From JACDAL01 sp963849115 (GTDB lineage Bacteria; Actinomycetota; CADDZG01; WHSQ01): a DNA stretch of 64,000 nucleotides. Position 1 is the first letter of the stretch; each line of letters opens with the position of its first letter. Below are positions 1-8,651 of this stretch, one piece after another. The notes under the pieces were generated by a model. That model did no database searches, had not been told where the DNA came from, and saw only the letters and a program-made list of their open reading frames with translations. The DNA lies in NCBI GenBank assembly GCA_963849115.1, contig CAWKGK010000008.1:494369-558368 (forward strand), given 5' to 3'. A program made the position numbers and the translations under genes.

Positions 1-103
1 CGTTACAGCAGGTGAAAGGACGCATCGGAGAGATCGCAGCGTTGCTTCTGGTCGACCGGCTGCGCCGCAGCATCGGGCTCGAAGCCTCCCCCCCACCCTT
101 CAC
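1..103 (+). other. Upstream part of cbbX in another frame (gene enters from outside the window)
   Basis: Reading from base 3 gives an open frame, [20 protein letters not shown] and onward, which is the segment expected just before the Walker A motif of CbbX. This frame runs into a stop at 105-107, while the rest of the protein continues in a different frame from 104. The change falls at a run of seven C at 88-94; one more C would join the two parts. The true start lies before base 1. Confidence 0.75.
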
Positions 104-847
104 ATGAGCTTCACCGGCAATCCGGGGACCGGCAAGACTACCGTCGCGGCCAAGATGGGAAAAATCCTCTACAAGCTTGGTTATGTCCGCAAGGGCCACG
201 TCGTGAGCGTCACGCGCGACGACCTGGTCGGCCAGTATGTCGGTCACACCGCGCCGAAGACGAGGGAGGTCTTGAAGAAGGCCATGGGCGGAGTGTTGTT
301 CATCGACGAGGCGTATCACATCTACCGGGTGGACAACGAACGGGACTACGGACAGGAGACCGTGGAGTTGCTGCTGCAGGTGATGGAGAACGAGCGCGAG
401 AACATCGTCGTCATCATGGCCGGTTACAAGGAGCAAATGGATCGTTTCTTCGCCGATGTACCCGGCCTCAGCTCGCGCATCGCGCACCACGTCGACTTCC
501 CCGACTATTCCGCCGACGAGCTGATGGAGATAGCGCGACTCATGGCGGAACAGCAACGCTACCGTCTCTCCGACGAGGCTGAGGATGCGTTTGCAGAGTA
601 CCTAAAGCTGCGACGCGAGCAACCTCGCTTCGCCAACGGCCGCAGCATCCGTAACGCGCTCGATCGGGCGCGTATGCGTCAGGCGGTCCGCCTCTATGCC
701 GGCGGACGGGACGGCAGCCGTTTGACCAAGCGAGACCTGGTGACAATCGAAGTCGAGGATGTGCTCAAGAGCCGCGTCTTCGAAGGCGGCTTCTACCAAG
801 AACAGGAGCCCGCCGCCGAAGACGCGGGCAACGACGGCCCCGGATGA
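104..847 (+). CDS. cbbX: CbbX-type AAA+ Rubisco activase (5'-truncated and apparently frameshifted)
   Basis: CbbX is a hexameric AAA+ ATPase that remodels inhibited red-type Rubisco by pulling on the large-subunit C-terminus. The visible part starts at the Walker A motif ([11 protein letters not shown], residues 6-16). It continues through Walker B ([11 protein letters not shown], about residues 64-74) and the family-typical [15 protein letters not shown] and [17 protein letters not shown] segments. The ATG at 104 is an internal methionine, because the preceding residues are encoded in another frame upstream. The last bases overlap the next small gene. A class II fructose bisphosphatase nearby fits a Calvin-cycle setting, but Rubisco itself is not in the window. 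A SpoVK-like ATPase of other function is the alternative. Confidence 0.85.
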   Translation: MSFTGNPGTGKTTVAAKMGKILYKLGYVRKGHVVSVTRDDLVGQYVGHTAPKTREVLKKAMGGVLFIDEAYHIYRVDNERDYGQETVELLLQVMENERENIVVIMAGYKEQMDRFFADVPGLSSRIAHHVDFPDYSADELMEIARLMAEQQRYRLSDEAEDAFAEYLKLRREQPRFANGRSIRNALDRARMRQAVRLYAGGRDGSRLTKRDLVTIEVEDVLKSRVFEGGFYQEQEPAAEDAGNDGPG

Positions 848-1071
848 GCGATTCGGGGCCGTCCGAAAGAGTCGTTCTCGGGCGGCGGGATGACACGACG
901 ATGGTGGGCTTCCAATGGACGGGGGCCGAACCCGAGGGTCTGAACGAGCCCTATGAGGCGGAGAGCCTGGGGGCGGTCTGGGAGGGCGACGAGCTGGTCA
1001 CTTACAACCTCGGCCACCTCGCCCATCGCTTCGGCCACGACATCGACGGGTACATGGAGGACGTGGACTAG
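844..1071 (+). CDS. Small hypothetical protein coupled to cbbX
   Basis: A 75-residue acidic protein whose ATG overlaps the cbbX stop codon (ATGA), which suggests translational coupling. It has no signal peptide, membrane segment or recognisable domain. The C-terminal half holds the histidine-containing stretch [21 protein letters not shown] do not recognise the family. Its position immediately after a Rubisco-activase gene is the only clue to a role. Confidence 0.5.
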   Translation: MSDSGPSERVVLGRRDDTTMVGFQWTGAEPEGLNEPYEAESLGAVWEGDELVTYNLGHLAHRFGHDIDGYMEDVD

Positions 1072-1080
1072 GTCGGGGCT

Positions 1081-1431
1081 CTAGAGCGCCAGCGCCGCCA
1101 GCGCGATCACGATCAGCGCGAGCCAGTAAACGCCGGTGAACACGAAATCAAGGCGTTGTGGCCGCAGAGGGATCAGAACCGCAACGACCCACAGCGGCAT
1201 GACGATCACGCCGAAGAGGGCCGCGTAGAGGAGGCTCGCCCAAGAGACGAACGAGGCTCCTGAGACCGCCGCCGCAGCGAGCGCCAGCAGCAGTACCCCG
1301 AGCACCGCTTGGCCCAGCACATCGCCCAGGGGTCCTCCCTTGGAGAGCCGAAAGAGACGATAGCCGAATCCTGCCGCCGCGTTGACGCAGAGGGCTGCAC
1401 TGAGCACCGTTCGCCACATGTCCTCGTCCAT
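1081..1431 (-). CDS. Hypothetical four-helix membrane protein
   Basis: A 116-residue protein with about four hydrophobic helices: near residues 7-25, then a long Ala/Leu/Val segment, then LLYAALFGVIVMPLWVVAVL, then a C-terminal helix ending ALAAL. I chose the start MDEDMW at 1431 over an upstream in-frame ATG at 1485, because the longer version would overlap the divergent gene at 1458. No family recognised. It is convergent with the cbbX unit, with only nine bases between stop codons. Confidence 0.55.
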   Translation of the reverse strand: MDEDMWRTVLSAALCVNAAAGFGYRLFRLSKGGPLGDVLGQAVLGVLLLALAAAAVSGASFVSWASLLYAALFGVIVMPLWVVAVLIPLRPQRLDFVFTGVYWLALIVIALAALAL

Positions 1432-1457
1432 ATCGAGGCCCAAGATAGCCTTCAGAG

Positions 1458-2123
1458 GTGGCCAAGAAGAAGAGCTCACGCACACGTGGCAAGGCTGAGT
1501 CGGGCCAGCACGAGCGCCGCCAGCAACGCCTCGAAGAACGCCGGCTGGCGAGGGAGCAGGAGCTTGCCCGTGAGGCCCGGGCGAAGCGTCAGCGCGACTT
1601 CCTGCGCCGAACGATCATTGCCGTGGTTCTAGGGGTGGTTACGTGGTTCTTGTTCTTCCGCACCCAGGCGCCCACCGAGATCGCCGGAACCAAAGTGATG
1701 AGCTTCTCGACTAGTGGGGTCAATGTGCACCGCACGGGCTCTCTCGAATTCGAAACCACGCCGCCGGTGTCCGGGCCCCATGCTCCCCAGCCGGCGGCCT
1801 GCGGCACCTACGCCGAGCCGATCCCCGATGAGGAACAGGTGCACACCCTCGAGCACGGGGCGGTGGGCATCCAGTACCGGCCCGATCTCGACCCAGACCA
1901 GATCGCTGTGATCGAGGAACTCGTGGCCGGATACGACACCCACGTCTTCTCGGCCCCCTATCCCGGCATGGAGCCCAAAGTCGTCGTGTCCTCGTGGGGA
2001 AAAAAGATCGAGCTCGACTCCGCGAGCACTCAGGCAATACGCGCCTATGTCACGGCCTTTCGGCTGAAGGGTCCGGAGAAGCAGGACTGCCCGAACTCAT
2101 CGGAAGAGTCGTTCTCGTCTTAG
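1458..2123 (+). CDS. DUF3105 family membrane-anchored protein
   Basis: The 221-residue protein has a highly charged N-terminus (residues 1-50, Lys/Arg/Glu-rich, probably helical), one membrane helix (about 52-67) and an extracytoplasmic DUF3105 domain. Family hallmarks are PPVSGPHA (about 101-108) and the HTLEHGAVGIQY stretch (about 128-139). The start is GTG at 1458 with a weak ribosome-binding site, only 26 bases from the start of the divergent membrane gene. DUF3105 has no established biochemical role known to me; it is common in actinobacteria. Confidence 0.85.
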   Translation: MAKKKSSRTRGKAESGQHERRQQRLEERRLAREQELAREARAKRQRDFLRRTIIAVVLGVVTWFLFFRTQAPTEIAGTKVMSFSTSGVNVHRTGSLEFETTPPVSGPHAPQPAACGTYAEPIPDEEQVHTLEHGAVGIQYRPDLDPDQIAVIEELVAGYDTHVFSAPYPGMEPKVVVSSWGKKIELDSASTQAIRAYVTAFRLKGPEKQDCPNSSEESFSS

Positions 2124-2197
2124 TGGACCTCCCCATAATCCGCTCGCAGTCGGTGCTTACGCTATTCCCGGTGCGGAGCACTTAAGATGCCCCGCTG

Positions 2198-3490
2198 ATG
2201 AAGCCGACTTCGATTCCCAAGCTCGTCACCTGTCTGATATTGGGCCTCGCGGGGTCGGTCGCGTTTGCGGCCGGAGCGCCGGCTGCCCCGGCAAGGCCTC
2301 CCAGCGAGTGGATAGTGGGGCCGCAGAAGAAGGTGGTGCTGCTGACCTTCAACGGAGAGGCAGGAAAGAAGGGGCTCAACCACGTGCTGCGAGTGCTCCG
2401 CCATCGCCACGTCAAGGCCTCTTTCTTCTTTACCGGCCGTTGGGTCGCCCACCACAAGCAGCGTGCCCGCCGAGTGGTGCGAAGGGGACACATCCTCGGC
2501 AGCAAGGGTTATGGGCGGGCATCAATGGTTACGCTTGCCGACGCCGCGTTGAGGCATTCGATCAAACGATCTCAACGAGCACTGAGGCGCGTCGGCGCTT
2601 ATCCACGGCCGTTCCTGCGAGCGCCCAAAGGAGCGCTCAATATGCGAGTCATGAACGTAGCAGGCTCGATGGGATATGGAATGGTGTCTTCCAGTCACCA
2701 CCCCGGCCGGGGCTCCTCGAGAGGGGTAAGACGCAGGGTGCTCGAGCGTGCGCGTCCGGGTTCGATTGTCGCTTTGGATCTGTGGCGCAAGAGCCATCGT
2801 CGCGCCCTGCCGCGCATGATCAAAGGGCTCAAGCACAGGGGCTTCTCATTCAAGACAATCAATGCACTAGAAGACGTGAGGCCCGTTCGCTGGGATGTGA
2901 CGATGAGCGCGGGGGCAACGGGCCCGACTGTAGGCCTTCTAGATAAGCGGCTGCGTTCGAAGTCCTACCCGGCGGGCGCTTCCAATGACGTCTTCGATTA
3001 CGCTCTGCTGCAGTCGGTATATGCGTTCGAGAAGGTGCACCGCATGGCTCGAGACGGAGTGGTCCCTCCGGCCGAGCTGCGCAAGATCTTGTTATCGAGG
3101 AGGCCCCGAGCACACAAGCGAGGGCCGCGACGTTTCGTTGAAATCGACATCTCTCGGCAGGTGCTTTTCGAGGTAAAAGGCCGAAAGGTAATCAAGACCC
3201 TGCCCGTCTCCAGCGGCAACAACGAGCCCTATGTCTCTGAGGGAGTGAACTACATCGCCCACACACCGCGCGGCGCATTCCGCATCGAGCGCAAGATCGC
3301 CGGCTGGAGGGTCAGCCATCTCGGACGCCTCTACTATCCCTCATACTTCATCGGCGGCTTCGCCATCCATGGCAGTCCGTCGGTGCCCGTGTACCCAGCT
3401 TCACACGGATGCGTGCGGCTTCCTATGTATGTGTCCAAGGGCTTCTTCTATCGCAACCCCGTGGGCCGGGCGGTTTTCGTTCACGATTGA
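2198..3490 (+). CDS. Fusion of degenerate polysaccharide-deacetylase-like domain and L,D-transpeptidase (YkuD)
   Basis: A secreted cell-wall protein of 430 residues. It has a signal peptide (about 1-24), a NodB-like domain (about 43-220), a probable peptidoglycan-binding segment (about 235-300, GATGPTVGLLDKRL and onward) and a C-terminal YkuD L,D-transpeptidase. The transpeptidase looks active: His391 and the SHGCVRL motif with Cys405 are present, so it could make 3-3 peptidoglycan cross-links. The deacetylase-like part has lost its catalytic signature. LTFNGEAG (49-56) stands where LTFDDGP is expected, and HILGSKGYGR (98-107) where the metal-binding HxxxH motif should be. It is therefore probably a glycan-binding pseudoenzyme. 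Convergent with the topoisomerase gene. Confidence 0.85.
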   Translation: MKPTSIPKLVTCLILGLAGSVAFAAGAPAAPARPPSEWIVGPQKKVVLLTFNGEAGKKGLNHVLRVLRHRHVKASFFFTGRWVAHHKQRARRVVRRGHILGSKGYGRASMVTLADAALRHSIKRSQRALRRVGAYPRPFLRAPKGALNMRVMNVAGSMGYGMVSSSHHPGRGSSRGVRRRVLERARPGSIVALDLWRKSHRRALPRMIKGLKHRGFSFKTINALEDVRPVRWDVTMSAGATGPTVGLLDKRLRSKSYPAGASNDVFDYALLQSVYAFEKVHRMARDGVVPPAELRKILLSRRPRAHKRGPRRFVEIDISRQVLFEVKGRKVIKTLPVSSGNNEPYVSEGVNYIAHTPRGAFRIERKIAGWRVSHLGRLYYPSYFIGGFAIHGSPSVPVYPASHGCVRLPMYVSKGFFYRNPVGRAVFVHD

Positions 3491-3500
3491 GCGGCACGAC

Positions 3501-4559
3501 TCAGGAGGCCTTGGTCACTCTGTCCACGGCATCCGAGCCGCGATGATCGGCGAGGAGATCCAGGACCGCTTCCTCGATCGAGCCGTGCACGGCCGGGTCG
3601 CCGAACTCCGATCCCAACCCGAGTGTGTCCAATGAAGGCCGGATGGTCCAACCGGAGTAGAAGCGATCGAAGACGCGCGGGTCGATGTATGAGGAGCGGC
3701 TTACCGCGGGGGTATTGCCGAGGTAATCGGCGACTTCCTTTACCGCCCGCGCCACGGCTCGCTTGGCCCCGGTCTTCGTTCGCGATGCCTCCGCTGAGAC
3801 GGCAACCGCCACCGCGGCCAGGACCGTGGCTTTCCATGTTCTGAAGTCCTTGGCGCTGAACTCCCTCCCGGTGATTTCCTTGATGTAGTCGTTGATGTCA
3901 TTCGACTTGACGTCAACGTAGCGACCTTCGCTCTTGTAAGCCAACAGCTCATTACCCCCTCCCCTCCGGCGCTTGAGAGAGGCCACGACGTCTGCCGCCT
4001 CGTGGTCGAGCAGTGACTGGATGCTCCGTTTGCCGCCTTTGGCGGCATAGTCGAAGGTCACAAGATCGCCATCGAGCCGCACATGCCGCTTCTGAATCGT
4101 GGCGAGCCCGTAAGTCTCGTTCTGCTCGGCGTATCCCTCGGTTCCTATTCGGAAAAACCCGCGGTCGAGAAGCCGAAGCGCGCATGCCAGAACTCTCTCC
4201 CTGTCGAGGCCCTCGTTGCGGAGCTGCTCGTCGGTCGTGCGCCGAAGCTCGGGTAGCGCCCTGGCGAATTCCAGCATGTGGTCGAATTTCTCTTGGTCAC
4301 GGCGATGCCGCCAGGACTCGTGGTAGAGGTACTGCTTGCGTCCGGCGTCGTCGGTCCCGACTGCTTGCAAATGTCCCGAGGGATGGGGGCATATCCAGAC
4401 CTCCTTCCAGGCCGGGGGGATCGCCAGGTCACGGATGCGCTCGATGATCTCGGGCTCCGAAATGCGCTGGTTATCCTCGTCCAAATACTCGAAACCTTGC
4501 CCACGGCGCCTCCTCCTGAGGCCAGGCCCGGAGCAATTGACCTGTCTGAGACGGGGCAT
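3501..4559 (-). CDS. DNA topoisomerase IB (poxvirus/eukaryotic-like)
   Basis: A 352-residue type IB topoisomerase that nicks and relaxes supercoils through a 3'-phosphotyrosine. Visible motifs are the N-terminal PPAWKEVWICPHPSGHLQA (48-66) and GRKQYLYH (73-80), the catalytic FFRIGTEGY segment (Arg137), KDFRTW (Arg240) and the SRSSYIDPRVF stretch with the probable nucleophile Tyr291. Length matches bacterial TopIB. It stands alone between convergent and divergent neighbours, without an operon partner. Confidence 0.9.
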   Translation of the reverse strand: MPRLRQVNCSGPGLRRRRRGQGFEYLDEDNQRISEPEIIERIRDLAIPPAWKEVWICPHPSGHLQAVGTDDAGRKQYLYHESWRHRRDQEKFDHMLEFARALPELRRTTDEQLRNEGLDRERVLACALRLLDRGFFRIGTEGYAEQNETYGLATIQKRHVRLDGDLVTFDYAAKGGKRSIQSLLDHEAADVVASLKRRRGGGNELLAYKSEGRYVDVKSNDINDYIKEITGREFSAKDFRTWKATVLAAVAVAVSAEASRTKTGAKRAVARAVKEVADYLGNTPAVSRSSYIDPRVFDRFYSGWTIRPSLDTLGLGSEFGDPAVHGSIEEAVLDLLADHRGSDAVDRVTKAS

Positions 4560-4673
4560 TGGGCTGACAATCCTTCTGTTTGGACGGGAGCACTAGATTC
4601 ATGTTAAAGAGCGCGGGTTGAGATGGGGGCATACCCTGTGAGAGTCGAGCTAACCAAGCGAGGAGACTCTGTT

Positions 4674-5651
4674 ATGGCCCATGCCGCCTCTGCCCCCGAT
4701 CGGAACCTGGCCCTCGAGATCTGCCGAGTCACCGAGGCCGCCGCCATGGCGGGCGCCCGCTGGCTGGGGCGAGGGGACAAGGAGGCGGCCGACCAAGCTG
4801 CCGTCGACGCCATGCGGCTGATGATGGGAACGGTCACCATGGACGGCATCGTGGTGATCGGCGAGGGCGAGAAGGATGAGGCGCCGATGCTCTATCGGGG
4901 CGAGCGCATCGGCACCGGGGAGCCCCCCGAGGTCGATGTCGCCGTAGACCCGATCGACGGCACGACGTTGACCGCCAAGGGCCAGCCCGGCGCCCTTGCC
5001 GTGGTGGCGGTCGCAGAACGCGGCACCATGTTCGACCCCGGCCCCTGCTTCTACATGGAGAAGCTCGCAGTCGGAGAGGAGGCGGCCGATGTGGTCGACC
5101 TCGATGCGCCGGTCAAAGACAACCTCAAGCGTATCGCCAAGGCCAAGAACTCCTCCGTCGAGGGTCTCACAGTCGTGATCCTGGACCGGCCCCGTCACGA
5201 TCAGATCGCCAAGGAAGTGCGCGCTGCCGGCGCTCGCATCAAGCTCATTCCCGACGGCGACGTCGCCGGCGCGATAGCAGCGGCGCGGGAGGGCACCGGC
5301 GACGATCTTTACATCGGCATCGGAGGGACTCCCGAGGGAGTCATAGCCGCGTGTGCGCTCAAGTGCCTGGGTGGCGTGCTGCTAAGCCGGCTGTGGCCGA
5401 GAAACGAGGACGAGCGAGACCAAGCGGTGCAGCAGGGCTACGACCTGGAGAAGATCCTCACGGTAGATGACCTGGTCTCGTCCGACAACGTCTTCTTCGC
5501 CGCGACCGGCGTCACCGACGGGGACCTCGTCAAGGGGGTGCATTTCCGGCGCGGCAAGGCGATGACTCAGTCGATCGTGATGAGGTCTCGTTCGGGGACG
5601 GTGCGCTACATCGACGCCCTCCATCTGGGAGCCAAGGTCCGTCACTACTAA
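4674..5651 (+). CDS. glpX: Class II fructose-1,6-bisphosphatase
   Basis: Hydrolyses fructose-1,6-bisphosphate to fructose-6-phosphate in gluconeogenesis and, where present, the Calvin cycle. Family motifs include [17 protein letters not shown], the metal-binding [13 protein letters not shown] and the [13 protein letters not shown] loop. Start: ATG at 4674 has a GAGGAG ribosome-binding site about nine bases upstream. An in-frame ATG at 4623 would add 17 residues but has no better support. The 325-residue length is normal for GlpX. Its closeness to cbbX (about 4 kb) is suggestive of autotrophy but not conclusive. Confidence 0.93.
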   Translation: MAHAASAPDRNLALEICRVTEAAAMAGARWLGRGDKEAADQAAVDAMRLMMGTVTMDGIVVIGEGEKDEAPMLYRGERIGTGEPPEVDVAVDPIDGTTLTAKGQPGALAVVAVAERGTMFDPGPCFYMEKLAVGEEAADVVDLDAPVKDNLKRIAKAKNSSVEGLTVVILDRPRHDQIAKEVRAAGARIKLIPDGDVAGAIAAAREGTGDDLYIGIGGTPEGVIAACALKCLGGVLLSRLWPRNEDERDQAVQQGYDLEKILTVDDLVSSDNVFFAATGVTDGDLVKGVHFRRGKAMTQSIVMRSRSGTVRYIDALHLGAKVRHY

Positions 5652-5671
5652 GTCATCGGCACCAAGGCCCC

Positions 5672-6448
5672 TCAGCGGCGCGGCTCCCAGGAGAAAAAGC
5701 GGGCCGCTATTACTGCGCCGGCGATGCCCCAGACGGCGATAAAGGCAAGGTCTCCCAGGCGGAGTCCCGATCCCGAGGTAACGGGGCTGAAGGCAGCCTC
5801 GACGGCACGACCCGTATGGATGATCGGGAACAGCTCTCTAGTGAAGTCCAGCCACGCAGGGGGGTCCTCGATGCGGATGAACACATTGGAGAGGAAGTAC
5901 AGCGGCAGGATCGAGAAGTTGACGATGGCGGGGGCCGCGTCGGCGTTGGGGATCACAGTGGCGATGGCCAGGCCCAGCGCGCTGTAGCTTGCGGCGGCCA
6001 CGATCAGCGTGAGGACCAAAGCCGGGAGCGTTGTCGTGGGAACACTCACGCCGTAAAGAAGCGCACCGGCTGCGATTGTTATCACGACTAGGAGCAGCCC
6101 TACGAGGGTTGCGTGGAGGATCGCGCCAAGAACGAAGGACCAGGCCGGAAGAGGGGTGCCGCGTACTCGCTTCAGCAAGCCGCCTTCCCGCCCGAAGACG
6201 ATCCTCATGGCGATGTTGGTGTACTGAGTGTTCACCACCGAAAGCGTGATGATTGCCGGGATGATCAAGGTACTGAAGCGGACCGTTCGACCGCCCCCGA
6301 TCGGGATCGACTCGTTGCCGAAGGCAAGGTTGAAGATCACCAGGAACATCAGTGGAAACGCGAACGTGAAGAATGCCGCCGCTGGGTTGCGCCAGAAGGC
6401 CAGGTTCTCGTAGCGGACCTGCCTCAGGGCGAGGGCGAGCCCGCTCAC
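5672..6448 (-). CDS. ABC-2 type transporter permease
   Basis: A 258-residue membrane subunit of an ABC exporter with about six hydrophobic helices and the ABC-2 loop LKRVRGTPLPAW between helices. I chose the GTG at 6448, which overlaps the ATPase stop by four bases (GTGA), so the two subunits are translationally coupled. Longer in-frame starts would run deep into the ATPase gene. The substrate cannot be told from the sequence; drug or lipid export is typical of the family. Confidence 0.85.
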   Translation of the reverse strand: MSGLALALRQVRYENLAFWRNPAAAFFTFAFPLMFLVIFNLAFGNESIPIGGGRTVRFSTLIIPAIITLSVVNTQYTNIAMRIVFGREGGLLKRVRGTPLPAWSFVLGAILHATLVGLLLVVITIAAGALLYGVSVPTTTLPALVLTLIVAAASYSALGLAIATVIPNADAAPAIVNFSILPLYFLSNVFIRIEDPPAWLDFTRELFPIIHTGRAVEAAFSPVTSGSGLRLGDLAFIAVWGIAGAVIAARFFSWEPRR

Positions 6449-7344
6449 GAGCCGCCGCCGATCTCCGGTTCGGTGAGCTCGAGATAGACGTCTTCCAGCG
6501 AGGCGTGCGACACGGTCAGTTGGTCGAGCTCCAACTCCCGTTCTATCGCCCACGAGGTCAGCTCATGCAGCTCTCGAGTGGGTTCATCGGTGTTGATCTC
6601 GAAATATTCGCCCGCCGCCGTTGCGCTGCGGGAAGGCGGGGATGTGCCATCCGGGAGCTGGAAGCGGATTCGCGTCTGCTTTCCTGCGGTGAGGATTCCG
6701 GGGGGACCCTGGGCCGCAATGCGACCGTCGACCAGGATGGCGACCTCATCCGCGAGACTTTGGGCCTCGTCCATGTAGTGCGTGGTCAAAAAGACGGTCA
6801 CGCCCAGCTGGCTGAGGTTTCGGATCATCTGCCATGCCCCCCGGCGCGCCCCAGGGTCGAAGCCGGTCGTGGGCTCGTCCAAGAACAACAGGTCGGGGTT
6901 CCCGGCTAGCCCGAGAGCGACATCCAAGCGGCGCTGTTGACCGCCCGAAAGTCGCTTCACGCGCTCGTTCCTCTTTGCGCCGAGGCCCACGACCTCAATT
7001 ATCTCGTCGAGGGACCGGGGATCCGGGTAGTAGCCACGGAACTGCTCGATCAGCTCGGAGACGGTCAGGTAGGGCTCCACGCCGGTGGACTGGAGCACGA
7101 TGCCGACCTTCTTGCGGAAGGAAGCGTCGGCTTTTTCGGGGTCGCTCCCCAGGACGGAAACTTCGCCTGCGGAGCGGTTGCGATAGCCTTCGAGGATCTC
7201 GACGGTCGTGGTCTTGCCGGCCCCGTTCGGCCCGAGCAGGGCAAAGACCTCCCCCTCTGATACATCCAGGTCGACGTCCTTGACGGCCTCGAGCCGGCCG
7301 TATGACTTCCGCAGCCCGCGGACCCGGATGGCGTTGGTGGGCAT
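6445..7344 (-). CDS. ABC transporter ATP-binding protein (DrrA/CcmA-like)
   Basis: The 299-residue ATPase partner of the downstream permease. Walker A is LLGPNGAGKTTT, the signature RLSGGQQRRLDVALGL, Walker B PDLLFLDEPTTGFDP and the switch His lies in LTTHYMDEA. A C-terminal extension (about residues 225-299) ends in the SLEDVYLELTEPE stretch typical of drug/lipid exporter ATPases. The start MPTNAIRV at 7344 directly precedes the conserved domain; longer frames would enter the divergent gene. An inverted repeat lies just upstream at 7353-7383. Confidence 0.9.
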   Translation of the reverse strand: MPTNAIRVRGLRKSYGRLEAVKDVDLDVSEGEVFALLGPNGAGKTTTVEILEGYRNRSAGEVSVLGSDPEKADASFRKKVGIVLQSTGVEPYLTVSELIEQFRGYYPDPRSLDEIIEVVGLGAKRNERVKRLSGGQQRRLDVALGLAGNPDLLFLDEPTTGFDPGARRGAWQMIRNLSQLGVTVFLTTHYMDEAQSLADEVAILVDGRIAAQGPPGILTAGKQTRIRFQLPDGTSPPSRSATAAGEYFEINTDEPTRELHELTSWAIERELELDQLTVSHASLEDVYLELTEPEIGGGS

Positions 7345-7352
7345 TCTCAGAG

Positions 7353-7383
7353 CGTAAACGGGGGGAGCCCCGCCGTGTTTACG
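7353..7383. promoter_or_regulatory. Inverted repeat in divergent intergenic region, candidate operator
   Basis: CGTAAAC (7353-7359) and GTTTACG (7377-7383) form perfect 7-bp arms around a 17-base spacer. The repeat sits between the start of the ABC ATPase gene (7344, minus) and the HD-GYP regulator (plus). Its placement fits a shared operator; a hairpin is also possible. No known consensus is claimed. Confidence 0.4.
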
Positions 7384-7384
7384 T

Positions 7385-8551
7385 ATGTGCCTGCTCCCCT
7401 CGTCTGCCGATGCCTCACGTATGGATATGCCGGGCGGTTGGGGTGTGGGGTCGAGGACCCCCTCGAAGGCGCACAAGGAGGGAGCGCGCGTTTTGGTCGT
7501 GGACGACGAAAGCGCTATCGCCCGGATGTTGGTGCGCATACTGCAGCGCGGTGGCTACCGGTGTGGCTCGGCAATGAACGTCCAAGAAGCTCAAGAGCGC
7601 ATGCGGCAGCAGGAATACGATGTCGTGTTGACGGACATGGACATGCCCGGGGGCTCCGGCTTGGACCTCATCTCGACGCTGAAGCGTGACTATCCCACCG
7701 TTGCCGCACTGATGGTAACGGGTCTGGACGACGCCCTCCTCGCAAGTGCAGCTCTGGAAATCGGGGCCTATGGCTACATCATCAAGCCCTTCGAGGCGAA
7801 CGAGGTGCTCTTCAACGTCGCCAACGCTCTGAGACGACGCCAGCTCGAGATAGAGAACCACTCCCATCGAGTCCGGCTCGAGCGGATGGTCACGGACCGC
7901 ACCAGCGAGCTATGGACTGCGGTGGCGAACCTGGAGCGGGCGGAGCGACGTTTGAAGCTGTCTCAGGAGGAGACGATCCAGCGTCTTGCGATCGCGGCGG
8001 AGTACAGGGACAACGAAACCAGCCGCCACATCGATCGAATGAGCCGTTACTGTGCTCTGCTCGCCGCATCGTTCGGCGAGCCCGTGGAAAGAGTCGAAAC
8101 CCTCCGCCTCGCGAGTCAGATGCACGACGTGGGCAAAATCGGTATCCCCGACAACATCTTGCTCAAGCCGGGCCCTCTCACCCCCGAAGAACGTCGCATC
8201 ATGCAGGGGCATGCCGAGATCGGCTATCGCATCTTGTGCGACTCGCAGTCCGAGCTTCTCAACGTGGCAGCGTCTATCGGACGGACTCACCACGAGCGGT
8301 ATGACGGCACAGGCTATCCTTTTGGGTTGGCTGGGACCGACATCCCGATCGAAGGGCGGATCGCTGCCATCGCCGACGTCTTCGACGCTCTGACGAGCAA
8401 GCGCGTGTACAAGGAAGCTGTGCCCATGAATGAGGCGGTCAAGATCATGAAGTCGGAACGCGGCCGCCACTTCGATCCGGACCTGCTCGACAACTTCTTT
8501 TCGTCGCTGGACTCGATCATCGCCGTCAAAAGCGAGCTGACCCTCGTCTGA
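7385..8551 (+). CDS. Response regulator with HD-GYP c-di-GMP phosphodiesterase domain (RpfG-like)
   Basis: The receiver domain spans about residues 34-150, with phosphoacceptor Asp84 in VLTDMDMP and the conserved Lys in IIKPF. A coiled-coil linker (about 150-195) leads to an HD-GYP domain (about 195-370) with the metal-binding SQMHDVGKIG and the HHERYDGTGYP motif. The predicted role is c-di-GMP hydrolysis controlled by a sensor kinase, but no kinase is adjacent. The start is uncertain. The ATG at 7385 abuts an inverted repeat, and an in-frame GTG at 7445 would still keep the whole receiver domain. Confidence 0.88.
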   Translation: MCLLPSSADASRMDMPGGWGVGSRTPSKAHKEGARVLVVDDESAIARMLVRILQRGGYRCGSAMNVQEAQERMRQQEYDVVLTDMDMPGGSGLDLISTLKRDYPTVAALMVTGLDDALLASAALEIGAYGYIIKPFEANEVLFNVANALRRRQLEIENHSHRVRLERMVTDRTSELWTAVANLERAERRLKLSQEETIQRLAIAAEYRDNETSRHIDRMSRYCALLAASFGEPVERVETLRLASQMHDVGKIGIPDNILLKPGPLTPEERRIMQGHAEIGYRILCDSQSELLNVAASIGRTHHERYDGTGYPFGLAGTDIPIEGRIAAIADVFDALTSKRVYKEAVPMNEAVKIMKSERGRHFDPDLLDNFFSSLDSIIAVKSELTLV

Positions 8552-8651
8552 TCCATGTGCTCCGCACCGTATTCATGGTGAGGTGCACTTAGCATGGGCA
8601 GATGGAGGCCGTGTCCAATAACCGAGTTGGATTCACCTCGGTAGCTCCCTG

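Noticed and set aside
4623..4673. N-terminal extension of GlpX from an upstream ATG
   Set aside because: The internal ATG at 4674 has a better ribosome-binding site and gives a normal-length protein; the extension has no conserved residues.
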